A DNA stretch of 26,826 bases from contig CABIWB010000012.1 in NCBI GenBank assembly GCA_902362275.1, forward strand, positions 1 through 26,826, read 5' to 3'. Positions 5,869 to 13,351 of this stretch are shown one piece after another (positions within the stretch are counted from its first letter, which is position 1; every line of letters begins with the position of its first letter). The DNA is from Coriobacteriaceae bacterium. GTDB lineage: Bacteria; Actinomycetota; Coriobacteriia; Coriobacteriales; Coriobacteriaceae. A program made the position numbers and the translations under genes. A model generated the notes under the pieces. It had not been told where the DNA came from and did no database searches. It saw only the letters and a list, made by a program, of their open reading frames with translations.

Positions 5869-5921
5869 AAACGTTACAGATGATGTAATACGTTTGAACA
5901 TTGGACGCCCTGTGCCACAAT
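5869..5921 (+). promoter_or_regulatory. Candidate asparaginase promoter with overlapping dyad
   Basis: A -35-like TTGAAC (5894-5899) and a -10-like CACAAT (5916-5921) are 16 nt apart and lie about 50 nt before the start codon. An imperfect inverted repeat, AAACGTTACA (5869-5878) against TGTAATACGTTT (5884-5895), overlaps the -35, which is a usual position for an operator. The regulator is unknown. The match to consensus is moderate. Confidence 0.4.
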
Positions 5922-5972
5922 ACTGCCGAACGACTCCGCCTCTGCGGCGGCAAATACGATAGGAATACCAGC

Positions 5973-6986
5973 ATGAAGCGCATCCTTCTCATCGCCACGG
6001 GCGGCACCATCGCATCGACCGAGGACGGCAACGGCCTCTCCCCCGCCCTGACCGGTGAGGAGCTCGCCCAGAGCGTCCCCGAGATCTCGGGCCTCTGCGA
6101 GCTCGACGTCGTGCAGCCCATGAACATCGACAGCACCAATATGCGCCCCAGTGACTGGATGCGTATCCGCGACGTCATCGTCGAGGGTTATGCCGACCAC
6201 GACGGCTTCGTGATTCTGCACGGCACCGACACCATGAGCTACACCGCGGCAGCGCTTTCCTACCTAATTCAGGACAGTCCCAAGCCCATCGTGCTCACCG
6301 GCTCGCAAAAGCCCATGGGCAATCCCTTTACCGACGCCAAGCTCAACCTGTACCAGAGCCTGCTCTATGCGCTCGACGAACACTCGCACGATGTGTCGAT
6401 TGTGTTTGGCGGCGTCGCCATTGCCGGCACGCGCGCCCGCAAGCAGCGCACCATGAGCTTTAACGCGTTCATTAGCGTCAACTATCCGCCCATTGCCTAC
6501 ATCCGCAACGACCGCATCGTGCGCAACGGGCTCCACGGCACTCATCAGGGCGAAAACCCGGTGCGTTTCTACGACAGCATCGACCCGCGCGTGTTTGTCC
6601 TTAAGCTTACGCCCGGCGTGAACCCGGGTATCCTGGACGCCCTAGCCGATAGCTACGATGCTGTAATTCTTGAGACCTTTGGCATTGGCGGTATTCCCGA
6701 GTTTGGCGAGTCCGGCGAGTCATTCCAGGAGGCGATTTTCCGCTGGGTCGATTCGGGCCGCACCGTCGTTATGACCACGCAGGTCCCCGAAGAGGGCCTC
6801 GATCTGGGCGTTTATGAGGTCGGCCGTGCTTACGCCGATCATCCGGGCATTCTGCGTGGCGATGACATGACCACCGAGACGCTCGTGGCCAAGACCATGT
6901 GGGCACTCGGCCAGTCACGCCATGCCGCCGAAATCCAGCGCCTGTTCTACAGCCAAGTCAACCACGACCGTATCCCGATGGCGTAA
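5973..6986 (+). CDS. ansA: Type I L-asparaginase
   Basis: This enzyme hydrolyses L-asparagine to aspartate and ammonia. The 337-residue protein has the two threonine active-site signatures: ATGGTIAS with T12, and HGTDTM with T85-D86 followed by M88. It also has the TGSQKPM segment and the conserved NAFxSVNYPPIA and APG-like core (KLTPGVNP). There is no signal peptide before MKRILLIATGGT, so it is the cytosolic type I form rather than the periplasmic type II. The ATG at 5973 follows AGGAATACCAGC; the in-frame extension upstream is cysteine-rich and improbable. It is transcribed alone, divergently from guaA. Asparagine breakdown feeds aspartate and ammonia to amino-acid pools and links to the glutamine synthetase downstream in the window. 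Substrate specificity (asparagine against glutamine) is family-based. Confidence 0.92.
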   Translation: MKRILLIATGGTIASTEDGNGLSPALTGEELAQSVPEISGLCELDVVQPMNIDSTNMRPSDWMRIRDVIVEGYADHDGFVILHGTDTMSYTAAALSYLIQDSPKPIVLTGSQKPMGNPFTDAKLNLYQSLLYALDEHSHDVSIVFGGVAIAGTRARKQRTMSFNAFISVNYPPIAYIRNDRIVRNGLHGTHQGENPVRFYDSIDPRVFVLKLTPGVNPGILDALADSYDAVILETFGIGGIPEFGESGESFQEAIFRWVDSGRTVVMTTQVPEEGLDLGVYEVGRAYADHPGILRGDDMTTETLVAKTMWALGQSRHAAEIQRLFYSQVNHDRIPMA

Positions 6987-7025
6987 TCTCTAAGGCAGCT
7001 CCACTTATCGCAACCTTAAACGACA

Positions 7026-7275
7026 GGTGGTCCCCCTCGGGCCGTGCAAAAATCGGAGTATTCTGCAATTTCTCCGCCGGAGGCATAGAATCGGCCGATT
7101 GTTAGACGAACTTTTAGGACGATGGTTCCGTCTAGTAAATATTTATTCCTCATTTTTATTTAGTATGTGGATTAACTACTGCCAAAAAGGCAAAGCCAGC
7201 CGCTCGAGCTACCATCTACGGCCGAACTGGTGCTGAATACTCGCGATTTTGCACATCGCAACCAGGGGGACCCGC
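7026..7275. repeat. 250-bp element with about 43-bp imperfect terminal inverted repeats (MITE-like)
   Basis: The left arm (7026-7067) and right arm (7231-7275, read on the other strand) share ordered blocks: GGTCCCCCT, GTGCAAAA, ATCG, GAGTATTC and GCA. The about 160-bp middle is AT-richer and contains a TAGACGAAC/GTTCCGTCTA dyad (7103-7134) and a TGCC/GGCA hairpin, but no gene. This accounts for most of the 321-bp gap between the asparaginase and the XRE gene. A clear target duplication was not seen. It may be a miniature inverted-repeat element or a long RNA hairpin. Confidence 0.5.
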
Positions 7276-7307
7276 CCAAAGAGCGTCAAATACAGCGGGG
7301 GAACGCC

Positions 7308-7526
7308 CTATCCGATACCCTCGAGAAGCTCTGACACCGTCATGCCGAGTGCGGGCGCGATCTTAAATAGAACCTTGAGCGTGAAATTTGCCGTCCCATC
7401 TTCGATTCGGTCGAGGTAGGGTCGGCTGATTCCTGTCGCCACACAAAAATCAACCTTGGAGATACCAAGGTCCCTGCGTGTCTCTTCAACCCGCCTGCCA
7501 AGAATCTGTTTCGCACGTTCGTCCAT
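7308..7526 (-). CDS. XRE-family helix-turn-helix regulator (72 aa)
   Basis: Nearly the whole protein is one Cro/CI-type domain. Residues about 12-70 read as five helices with the signature GISKVDFCVATGISRPYLDRIEDGTANFTLKVLFKIAPALGMTVSELL. There is no partner or effector domain, so it probably works as a small repressor dimer. The ATG at 7526 has no clear ribosome site and the mRNA could be nearly leaderless, because a TATAGT -10-like sequence lies about 40 nt upstream inside the palindrome at 7556-7579. It diverges from an unrecognised gene, with the palindrome in between. That layout suggests it represses its own gene and the neighbour. Single-domain XRE proteins also serve as antitoxins; nothing in the neighbour proves that. 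Confidence 0.85.
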   Translation of the reverse strand: MDERAKQILGRRVEETRRDLGISKVDFCVATGISRPYLDRIEDGTANFTLKVLFKIAPALGMTVSELLEGIG

Positions 7527-7555
7527 GCAGACGAGTTTGAAATGGGGCCGAACAT

Positions 7556-7579
7556 AAACGTAAACTATAGTTTACGTTT
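7556..7579. promoter_or_regulatory. Perfect 24-bp palindromic operator between divergent genes
   Basis: The two 12-nt halves are exact complements, with the centre AAACTATAGTTT. Each strand carries TATAGT, a good -10 element, so divergent promoters could overlap the site. It is 24 nt from the ATG of the plus-strand gene and 30 nt from that of the XRE gene. Binding by the adjacent XRE protein is an inference from position and symmetry. Confidence 0.65.
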
Positions 7580-7602
7580 TGCCGAATACACAGGAGTTTT
7601 CT

Positions 7603-7992
7603 ATGTCGGGTTCTTCGGTTCGCATGCACCGAGCCGCGCTTCGCACAAACAGCGCACCGCCCAAGCTCGTCGTCGTTGAAGCTGATTGCCTTTCGCCCGA
7701 TGAGCGCACAGCATTTGCATTGCTATCAAGTCGCGTCGCCGCCGTTCTGGCCCCTTGCCCGGCGCAAGGTGAACTTGCTACCCAATGCCAGGCGCACAGC
7801 TGCTCGCTCAATCAGGCTGCCGTAATCGCAACCAGCCAACGCGGCCTGCCGCTCCTTTTAGAAGCCGGCATCGCACTCGCCCTTCGTGGCGCCGGATACG
7901 AAAACGAGGCCGCCGCCGATATGGTCTTTAAACCACGATCGAGCGGCGGCCTCGCAGCAGCCATTGAATATGCGTGCAGGCTCGTTGCCTAA
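7603..7992 (+). CDS. Uncharacterised 129-residue protein, divergent from XRE regulator
   Basis: I do not recognise this family. The protein has a polar start of about 25 residues, then an alternating strand/helix pattern (PKLVVVEAD; DERTAFALLSSRVAAVLAPCP; NQAAVIATSQRGLPLLLEAGIALALRGAGY; GGLAAAIEYACRLVA). This suggests a small alpha/beta Rossmann-like fold with hydrophobic central strands. There are three cysteines, no membrane segment and no signal peptide. The ATG at 7603 has AGGAG six nt upstream, so the TTG at 7579 is not needed. It is transcribed away from the XRE gene over the shared palindrome and converges on the DUF1648 gene with only 9 bp between stops. Its regulation is probably by the XRE protein. 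Toxin, sensor or enzyme roles are all open. Confidence 0.6.
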   Translation: MSGSSVRMHRAALRTNSAPPKLVVVEADCLSPDERTAFALLSSRVAAVLAPCPAQGELATQCQAHSCSLNQAAVIATSQRGLPLLLEAGIALALRGAGYENEAAADMVFKPRSSGGLAAAIEYACRLVA

Positions 7993-8001
7993 AAGGACAA
8001 G

Positions 8002-8385
8002 CTAGAAACCAAAGCCAAAGCCCGTTCCGGTAATCGCCGAGTATATAAAGTAAACGTTGATCACGTTGAGGAACACACCCGTGACGCAACCGTTGCGCAG
8101 GTAGCGCTCGCACACGATGCGCGCCATGGCGGCAGAGTCCTCATTGTTCTTGGCCTGGCGTCCCGCCGTAAAGTACGTTGCCACGCTCAGCAGCAGGTTG
8201 AGCACCGGCAGTGCCAGCAGCTCGTAGCTCTTGCCCCAGCGCGTCACCTCGCCGGCTGCGTTAAACTTCGTTGCCACCTCAGGGCCAATGTTGGGGATCA
8301 CACACGCTGCGACCACCAGCGGAATCACCGCAAGTACGAGCAGCGCAATACCCATGTAGCCGGCTTTTTTGCCATATTTAAACAT
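8002..8385 (-). CDS. DUF1648/SdpI-like membrane protein (127 aa)
   Basis: The protein has three predicted membrane segments (about 10-30, 55-73 and 100-120). The loop after the first segment has the DUF1648 pattern IPNIGPEVATKFNAAGEVTRWGKSYELL, as found in the N-terminal half of SdpI-type immunity proteins. Full SdpI proteins are about 200 residues with a second domain, so this is a short form. The ATG at 8383-8385 is preceded by AAGGAC, which overlaps the ychF stop region (11-bp gap), so it is probably co-transcribed and translationally linked with ychF. The C-terminus ends in an unusual GTGFGFGF. The molecular role is not established for such short members. Confidence 0.72.
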   Translation of the reverse strand: MFKYGKKAGYMGIALLVLAVIPLVVAACVIPNIGPEVATKFNAAGEVTRWGKSYELLALPVLNLLLSVATYFTAGRQAKNNEDSAAMARIVCERYLRNGCVTGVFLNVINVYFIYSAITGTGFGFGF

Positions 8386-8396
8386 ATGCGTCGTCC

Positions 8397-9473
8397 TTAC
8401 ACGTTAAAGCGGAAGTGCACGACGTCGCCATCGGCCATGACATAGTCCTTGCCCTCAATACGCAGCTTGCCGGCAGCCTTGGCGCCCTGCTCGCCGCCGA
8501 GCTCGATGTAGTCGTCGTAGCCAATAACCTCGGCCTTAATAAAGCCGCGCTCAAAATCGGTGTGGATGACGCCGGCGGCCTGCGGGGCGGTCGCACCCTG
8601 ACGAACCGTCCAGGCCTTGACCTCCATTTCGCCAGCCGTAAAGAACGACTGCAGGCCGAGCAGCTTGTAGGCTGCCTGCGCGAGCACGTCCAGACCGGGC
8701 TGCTCCAGGCCCAGGCTCTCCAGGTAGTCGGCCGCATCCTCGGGATCGAGCTCGGAAAGCTCGGCCTCGATCTTGGCGCAGATCGGCAGCGGCTTGACGC
8801 CATCGATGGGCGCCAGGTCCTCGTTGAGCATGTCCTCGTCCACGTTGGCCACATACAGGATGGGCTTCATGGTGAGCAGGAACAGGCCCTTGGCGGCGGC
8901 GCGCTCCTCGTCGGTCATCTCCATGGACGCGGCGCGCTTGCCCTCGTTGAGCCAGGCAAGCAGGCGCTTGGCCACCTCGAACTTGGGCATGAGCTCCTTG
9001 TCGCGCTTGGCCTCCTTCTCGAGCTTGGGCAGCTGTTTCTCGAGCGTGCCCATGTCGGCCAGGATGAGCTCGGTCATGATGGTATCGGCGTCACCGGCGG
9101 GGTCGACGAACTCGCCCGTGCGGCCCACCTCGCGCATAACGTTGGGGTCCTTAAAGTAGCGCACGACCTCGCAGATGGCGTCGGTCTCGCGAATGTTGGC
9201 CAGGAACTGGTTGCCCAGGCCCTCGCCCTCGTTGGCACCCTTCACCAGGCCTGCGATGTCGACAAACTCGACCGTCGCCGGCACAATGCGGCCCGGGTTG
9301 ACAATGTCGGCAAGCTTTTGCAGGCGGCTATCGGGCACGTCAACGATACCCACGTTGGGGTCGATCGTGGCGAACGGGTAGTTGGCGGCAAGGCCGGTCT
9401 TTTTGGTAAGCGCGGTGAACAGCGTCGACTTGCCCACGTTGGGCAGGCCCACGATACCGATGGAAAGGGACAC
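8397..9473 (-). CDS. ychF: Redox-regulated ATPase YchF (Obg-family P-loop protein)
   Basis: The protein is 358 residues, typical length. It has the P-loop GLPNVGKST at 9-17, the switch region with [20 protein letters not shown], and the altered base-recognition motif NVDE. NVDE replaces NKxD and explains the family preference for ATP. A C-terminal TGS domain ends with [14 protein letters not shown]. YchF associates with ribosomes and is linked to oxidative-stress and translation control. The start is GTG at 9473, with AAGGAG five nt upstream. A TATACT -10-like element (9511-9516, minus strand) lies 37 nt before the start, immediately after the terminator of the upstream ferredoxin-like gene, so it likely begins a new transcription unit with the DUF1648 gene. 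Confidence 0.96.
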   Translation of the reverse strand: MSLSIGIVGLPNVGKSTLFTALTKKTGLAANYPFATIDPNVGIVDVPDSRLQKLADIVNPGRIVPATVEFVDIAGLVKGANEGEGLGNQFLANIRETDAICEVVRYFKDPNVMREVGRTGEFVDPAGDADTIMTELILADMGTLEKQLPKLEKEAKRDKELMPKFEVAKRLLAWLNEGKRAASMEMTDEERAAAKGLFLLTMKPILYVANVDEDMLNEDLAPIDGVKPLPICAKIEAELSELDPEDAADYLESLGLEQPGLDVLAQAAYKLLGLQSFFTAGEMEVKAWTVRQGATAPQAAGVIHTDFERGFIKAEVIGYDDYIELGGEQGAKAAGKLRIEGKDYVMADGDVVHFRFNV

Positions 9474-9510
9474 GACAGCTCCTTTTGGTACAGGTACTTC
9501 AAACTGTATA

Positions 9511-9560
9511 AGTATAGCGCCGCCGCAGCATCCGGGCGAATCCGGACACCGCGGCGGCGC
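9511..9560 (-). terminator. Strong hairpin after the 4Fe-4S gene, abutting the ychF -10
   Basis: GCGCCGCCGC (9517-9526) pairs perfectly with GCGGCGGCGC (9551-9560), with an inner TCCGG/CCGGA stem. It lies 27 nt beyond the stop of the 4Fe-4S gene. Its 3' side on the minus strand reads TATACTTATAC, so the T-tract is weak and doubles as a -10-like TATACT for ychF. Termination is likely but may be incomplete. Confidence 0.65.
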
Positions 9561-9587
9561 AAATGAAGCAGAGATTGGGGTCGCTGG

Positions 9588-10841
9588 CTAGTCCGCGAGC
9601 TTCTCCACCTGATCGAGCATCTTGTCGAGCTTGGCCTTTGCTTCGGCCTTGACCTTCTCAGCTTCTTCGTGAGCCTTCGCCTTCTGGGCGGCCTTTTCCT
9701 CGGCCTCGGGGTCGACGACGACCAGATTGGACGCGTCATGCTCAACCAACTTGAGCGCATGCTCGGGGCACACCTTGACGCAGGCACCGCAGCCCAAGCA
9801 ATACGTCGACTCCAACGCAAAGCGGCCGCTTCCCACCAAATCGCAGGCGAACGTGGGGCATACATTGACGCACTCGCCGCACGACGTGCACTTGTCAAAA
9901 TCGCACTCCGGCGTGCTCACCTGCATGTTCTGGGCAAGCTCGGGGTGGTTTTGCAGCGTCGAGAGCACCAGCTGCCGCCCGTGCGTGAGCGAACGGCGAC
10001 GCTTGGTCGTCGTGGTGCCGCACATGGTGTTGAGCGTGCGCTCGAGCTGCGTGATCTGGTGACGGTGAGCCTTCAACTTCTGCGTCACCGAGGCCAGCGC
10101 CGCCGTCGCCGGATTGAGCTTGGTCACCGTCAGGCCCGTAGTGCGGGCAATCTTATCCATGTACTCCTTGCGCTCGTACTCGCGGCGCTTATGGCATTTG
10201 AGGCTCTTGGGGTCGACCTCCAAGCCCATACCCGTGCCGGACCACTCCTCGGCCTTCGCAATCGCCTCGCCCAGAATGTCCTCACCGCCGGTGTTGCGGC
10301 ACTTATCGCACACGCCCAACGGCAGGTAGACGCTCACGTTGGGATAGTCGGCCAGTACCGAGAACCAGGTCTCGGCCGTAATATCGCCCACGCAGGCGAC
10401 GACGACCTCGTTTTCGCGCGGCATGCGCTTAAGGGCGCGCGTGCAGGTAACGTAGGCGGTCTCGTGGCTCGTAGCAGCAGAGACGATATCGTCATACAGG
10501 TTTTTGGGCGCCAGACGCGGCGAGATGATTGCCTCGGTCGGACAGGCAGCGGCGCACAGGCCGCACTTGCGACAGGAGTCGAGGATCTCGATGGCGTCTT
10601 CCTCGACCTCGATAGCGTTGACCGGGCACACGTCCATGCACGCGGTGCAGCCGCTCTTTTCGTTTTTGCAGGTCAGGCACGGAATGGTGTTGCCGCGCGG
10701 ACGCTCCTTGTAGTCGGCAGGATTCCACTGCGGCGCCGAGGGATCGAGTGCATCGGTCACGCCGCCAAGCGGGTTTTTAAGAAAGTCGAAACCCTTGCTG
10801 ATCTCGATAATGTCATCAAACAGATCGTGTTCCTGCGCCAT
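9588..10841 (-). CDS. Four-cluster 4Fe-4S ferredoxin-type protein with charged C-terminal tail
   Basis: The 417-residue protein has two bacterial-ferredoxin pairs far apart. The first pair has CxxCxxxC-P at C65/C68/C72 (with C55/C58 before) and C90/C93/C96/C100. The second pair has C318/C321/C324/C328 and C348/C351/C354/C358. Between them (about 110-300) is a non-ferredoxin region with further cysteines (C133, C150, C178, C181, C216) and a strand/helix pattern. The tail (380-417) is a Lys/Glu/Ala-rich helix. It is cytosolic with no signal or membrane segment. The ATG at 10841 follows GAGGGG. It appears to be an electron-transfer protein or a subunit of an unknown redox enzyme. No catalytic partner is adjacent, and it is probably transcribed alone. 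The exact family is not recognised. Confidence 0.8.
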   Translation of the reverse strand: MAQEHDLFDDIIEISKGFDFLKNPLGGVTDALDPSAPQWNPADYKERPRGNTIPCLTCKNEKSGCTACMDVCPVNAIEVEEDAIEILDSCRKCGLCAAACPTEAIISPRLAPKNLYDDIVSAATSHETAYVTCTRALKRMPRENEVVVACVGDITAETWFSVLADYPNVSVYLPLGVCDKCRNTGGEDILGEAIAKAEEWSGTGMGLEVDPKSLKCHKRREYERKEYMDKIARTTGLTVTKLNPATAALASVTQKLKAHRHQITQLERTLNTMCGTTTTKRRRSLTHGRQLVLSTLQNHPELAQNMQVSTPECDFDKCTSCGECVNVCPTFACDLVGSGRFALESTYCLGCGACVKVCPEHALKLVEHDASNLVVVDPEAEEKAAQKAKAHEEAEKVKAEAKAKLDKMLDQVEKLAD

Positions 10842-10991
10842 GCGCGGCCCCTCCCTGAGCAGTGCAAACAAGCAAGAGATAATGATACGCTATCGGCCCA
10901 CACCTCGGGCAAATTACACGCGGTGCACCTTGAGGGAAATAACCCATGGCCTATCGCCGCCCCGATTGCACAAGGTCAATCAAGCGCCAAG

Positions 10992-12059
10992 CTATGCCTC
11001 GCACATGAGCTGCACGAGCTTCTGTTTGGTCACCTTGGCCTGCTCGTTGGCCATATTGCGCTCGTTTCTAAAGACCGCATCCGCAACGCTCATCAGGTCG
11101 GTATCGGAAATCTCGCCAAGTCCCAGCTCCGCGAGCGTCGTCGGTAGACCAACGCGCTGGCAAAACTCGAGCACCTGATCAAGCTCGGGCGCACGCTCCA
11201 GGCGCAGCTGCACCACCAGGCCAAATGCCACGGCCTCACCATGCATGGCCTTGCACTCGGGCAGAATCGTCAGGCCGTTGGCTATGGCATGGGCAAGCGC
11301 TAGGCCACCACTCTCAAAGCCAACACCCGAGAGCAGAATATTGCACTCGATCAAGCGCTCAACCGCTGGCGATGTACGGCCCTTTTTGAGATCGCGCTTG
11401 GCAGCGACGCCGCACTCCATGAGTGTGTCATAGCAGGCACGAGCCGCAACCAAGGCCAAGTGTCCCGGCGCGCCACCGTGCTCGTTGGCGCCGTGCGCCG
11501 CGGCGCACGAACGCGCCTCGAAATACGTTGCCAGCGCATCGCCCATACCAGCGACCGTCATACGCAGCGGGGCCGCCGCGACCACGTTGGTATCGACCAC
11601 GACCAGGTCTGGATTCTTCTCGAGCATCAGGTAGCGGTCGAACGACCCATCCTCGTGATACAGCACCGAAATCGCGCTGCACGGGCCGTCCATCGACGCC
11701 GCCGTGGGACATACGCACAACGGCAACTCGGCATAAAACGCAACGGCCTTGGCGATATCGAGCATCTTGCCGCCGCCAATGCCCACCACCATGTCGCAAT
11801 ACTCGGCCCGGGCTTCCTTGGCCATTTCGACAACGGCATCTTCCGTACACGGACCGTTGTAAATCTTAAAGAACGGCTCGCTTAGATCTTCATCCAGAAA
11901 TCCATCGACGATCTGCCTGCACAGCCGATCCTCGGTGCCCTGGTCAAACAAGACATAGGCAGCGCAGCCCAACCATGACAAATACCTGCCCTGGCGCGAA
12001 AGCTCCCCCGGTCCCTGAACATACCGACCGGGGCCGCCATAAACCATAGGAAGCGCCAT
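10992..12059 (-). CDS. gldA: Glycerol dehydrogenase-like Fe/Zn-type dehydrogenase, paralogue 2
   Basis: The 355-residue protein is of the group III metal-dependent alcohol dehydrogenase type. The NAD-binding Rossmann part has GIGGGKMLDIAKAVA (93-107). The metal ligands expected for GldA are present: D174 (GMGDALATYFEA), H257 (LALAHAIANGL) and H273 (AMHGEAVAFG). It is clearly related to the next gene upstream (12173-13273) but diverged: cysteine-rich in places and without the GGTCAGG insert. Start choice: ATG 12059, preceded by AAGGGTGG, over a GTG 12 nt upstream. It probably oxidises glycerol to dihydroxyacetone or reduces related ketols with NADH, in cytosolic fermentation. Its leader carries a perfect hairpin (12091-12119). 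Substrate is a family-based guess and the paralogue may have a different one. Confidence 0.85.
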   Translation of the reverse strand: MALPMVYGGPGRYVQGPGELSRQGRYLSWLGCAAYVLFDQGTEDRLCRQIVDGFLDEDLSEPFFKIYNGPCTEDAVVEMAKEARAEYCDMVVGIGGGKMLDIAKAVAFYAELPLCVCPTAASMDGPCSAISVLYHEDGSFDRYLMLEKNPDLVVVDTNVVAAAPLRMTVAGMGDALATYFEARSCAAAHGANEHGGAPGHLALVAARACYDTLMECGVAAKRDLKKGRTSPAVERLIECNILLSGVGFESGGLALAHAIANGLTILPECKAMHGEAVAFGLVVQLRLERAPELDQVLEFCQRVGLPTTLAELGLGEISDTDLMSVADAVFRNERNMANEQAKVTKQKLVQLMCEA

Positions 12060-12090
12060 ACGAGAATCCACCCTTCATCAAACAACGATT

Positions 12091-12119
12091 GGTGCAAAGT
12101 ACCCTGACCCCTTTGCACC
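12091..12119 (-). repeat. Perfect 9-bp hairpin in the gldA paralogue-2 leader
   Basis: GGTGCAAAG (12091-12099) and CTTTGCACC (12111-12119) are exact complements around an 11-nt loop. It sits between the terminator of the upstream gene and the start codon at 12059. It could be an operator, an mRNA-stabilising stem or a dispersed palindrome. Confidence 0.5.
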
Positions 12120-12120
12120 A

Positions 12121-12160
12121 TAGCAAAAAGGGGCAAAGCCATCTGTTGGCTTTGCCCCTT
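12121..12160 (-). terminator. Intrinsic terminator after gldA paralogue 1
   Basis: On the minus strand AAGGGGCAAAGCC (12160-12148) pairs perfectly with GGCTTTGCCCCTT (12140-12128) and is followed by a TTTTT run. It is 12 nt after the stop of the upstream gene and 68 nt before the next start, so it separates the two paralogues or attenuates read-through. Confidence 0.88.
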
Positions 12161-12172
12161 CCTTAGCTTGAT

Positions 12173-13273
12173 TTACTCATCCATGAGATAGTAGTGGCCC
12201 AGTGCGTCGGCACCCAGGATGGCGTTTGCGACCATCTCGGGCGTCACCTCAAACGGCATATTGCACATGGTGTCCTCGGGCGCGCACGCGGCCTCGGCAA
12301 CAATCATGGCCTGCTCGCGCGTAAGCTCGGCAACGCCAAGTTCCTTCATCGTGACCGGCAGGCCCAGCTCAATGCAGAAGCCCAAGACTTCCTCGAGCTT
12401 CTCGGTCGGGGCATCCTCGAGTACCAGCTGGACGATGGTGCCGAAGGCGACCTTCTCGCCGTGATACATGCTGTGGCACTCGGGCAGCATCGTCAGGCCA
12501 TTGTGGATGGCATGAGCGGCAGCAAGGCCCGAGCTCTCAAAGCCAATGCCCGAAAGCAGCGTATTGGCCTCGATGATGTGCTCGACGGCAGGCGTGAGCG
12601 CACCCTTCTCCAGCGCAACCTTGGCCTTGACACCGTCAGCCATAAGCGTCTCGTAGCAGAGCTTGGCGAGCGCCAGACCAGCCATGCCGCCCTTGCCGCC
12701 AGCGCAGGTGCCGCCGTCGGCATCGTGCGTCGCCTGGGCCTCGAAGTAGGTTGCGAGCGCATCGCCCATACCGGAAACCGTCAGGCGCACCGGGCTCGCC
12801 GCGATAACCGTCGTATCCATCAGGACGATATTGGGGTTTGCCTTAAGGAAGAGGTACTTATCAAACTGGCCGTCATCGGTGTAAAGCACCGAAAGTGCCG
12901 AGCACGGTGCATCGGTCGAGGCAATGGTGGGGCAAATGATAACCGGGGACTCCAGGTAATAGGCGACGGCCTTCGCGGTGTCGAGGATCTTGCCGCCACC
13001 GACGCCGACGATGATGTCGCAACCGTTGTCGCGAGCGAGCGCAACCAGGCGATCGACCTCGCCCTTGGAGCACTCGCCGTTAAAGTCCTCAAACAGCAGC
13101 TCGGCCTTGGCCACGGCAAAACCGCCCTCGATCTTGGCACCGACGCGCTTCTTGCCCGAAGGTGTCACGATGACGAGGGCCTTAGCACCGAGCGGCTCGA
13201 CATAGGAGCCGAGCTTGGCCAGCTCGTCCGGGCCCTGGATGTACTTGCTGGGGCTATTGAAAATTGCAGCCAT
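12173..13273 (-). CDS. gldA: Glycerol dehydrogenase, paralogue 1
   Basis: The 366-residue protein matches GldA in length and in its metal ligands D171 (GMGDALATYFEA), H254 (GLAAAHAIHNGL) and H271 (SMYHGEKVAFG). It has GVGGGKILDTAKAVA for dinucleotide binding and D121 in STDAPCSAL. It catalyses reversible NAD-linked oxidation of glycerol to dihydroxyacetone. The ATG at 13273 has only a weak GGGA site, and its start codon lies about 17 nt downstream of the T-tract of a terminator-like hairpin. Transcription must therefore either read through from the alcohol dehydrogenase gene or start inside that hairpin. Together with paralogue 2 and the alcohol dehydrogenase it forms a three-gene fermentative block on one strand. 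Confidence 0.92.
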   Translation of the reverse strand: MAAIFNSPSKYIQGPDELAKLGSYVEPLGAKALVIVTPSGKKRVGAKIEGGFAVAKAELLFEDFNGECSKGEVDRLVALARDNGCDIIVGVGGGKILDTAKAVAYYLESPVIICPTIASTDAPCSALSVLYTDDGQFDKYLFLKANPNIVLMDTTVIAASPVRLTVSGMGDALATYFEAQATHDADGGTCAGGKGGMAGLALAKLCYETLMADGVKAKVALEKGALTPAVEHIIEANTLLSGIGFESSGLAAAHAIHNGLTMLPECHSMYHGEKVAFGTIVQLVLEDAPTEKLEEVLGFCIELGLPVTMKELGVAELTREQAMIVAEAACAPEDTMCNMPFEVTPEMVANAILGADALGHYYLMDE

Positions 13274-13289
13274 AACTATCCCATTCTCT

Positions 13290-13330
13290 AAAAAAGAAAG
13301 GGGCTCCGTACAGATACGTGCGGAGCCCCT
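13290..13330 (-). terminator. Intercistronic terminator-like hairpin between adh and gldA
   Basis: On the minus strand AGGGGCTCCG (13330-13321) pairs with CGGAGCCCCT (13308-13299), followed by TTCTTTTTT. It is a strong intrinsic terminator by sequence, yet the ATG of the following gene is only about 17 nt beyond the T-tract. It may act as an attenuator or processing stem. Confidence 0.85.
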
Positions 13331-13351
13331 CGTTACGATAACAAGAGTCGA

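Noticed and set aside
5706..5870. N-terminal extension of GuaA
   Set aside because: It would add 55 unrelated residues with no ribosome site; ATG 5705 has a good one and the usual protein start.
5706..5972. Purine riboswitch before guaA
   Set aside because: The conserved purine-aptamer core could not be found; only a short GTGTACAC palindrome is present.
8415..11147. Long plus-strand open frames across ychF and the ferredoxin-like gene
   Set aside because: They are shadows of well-supported minus-strand genes.
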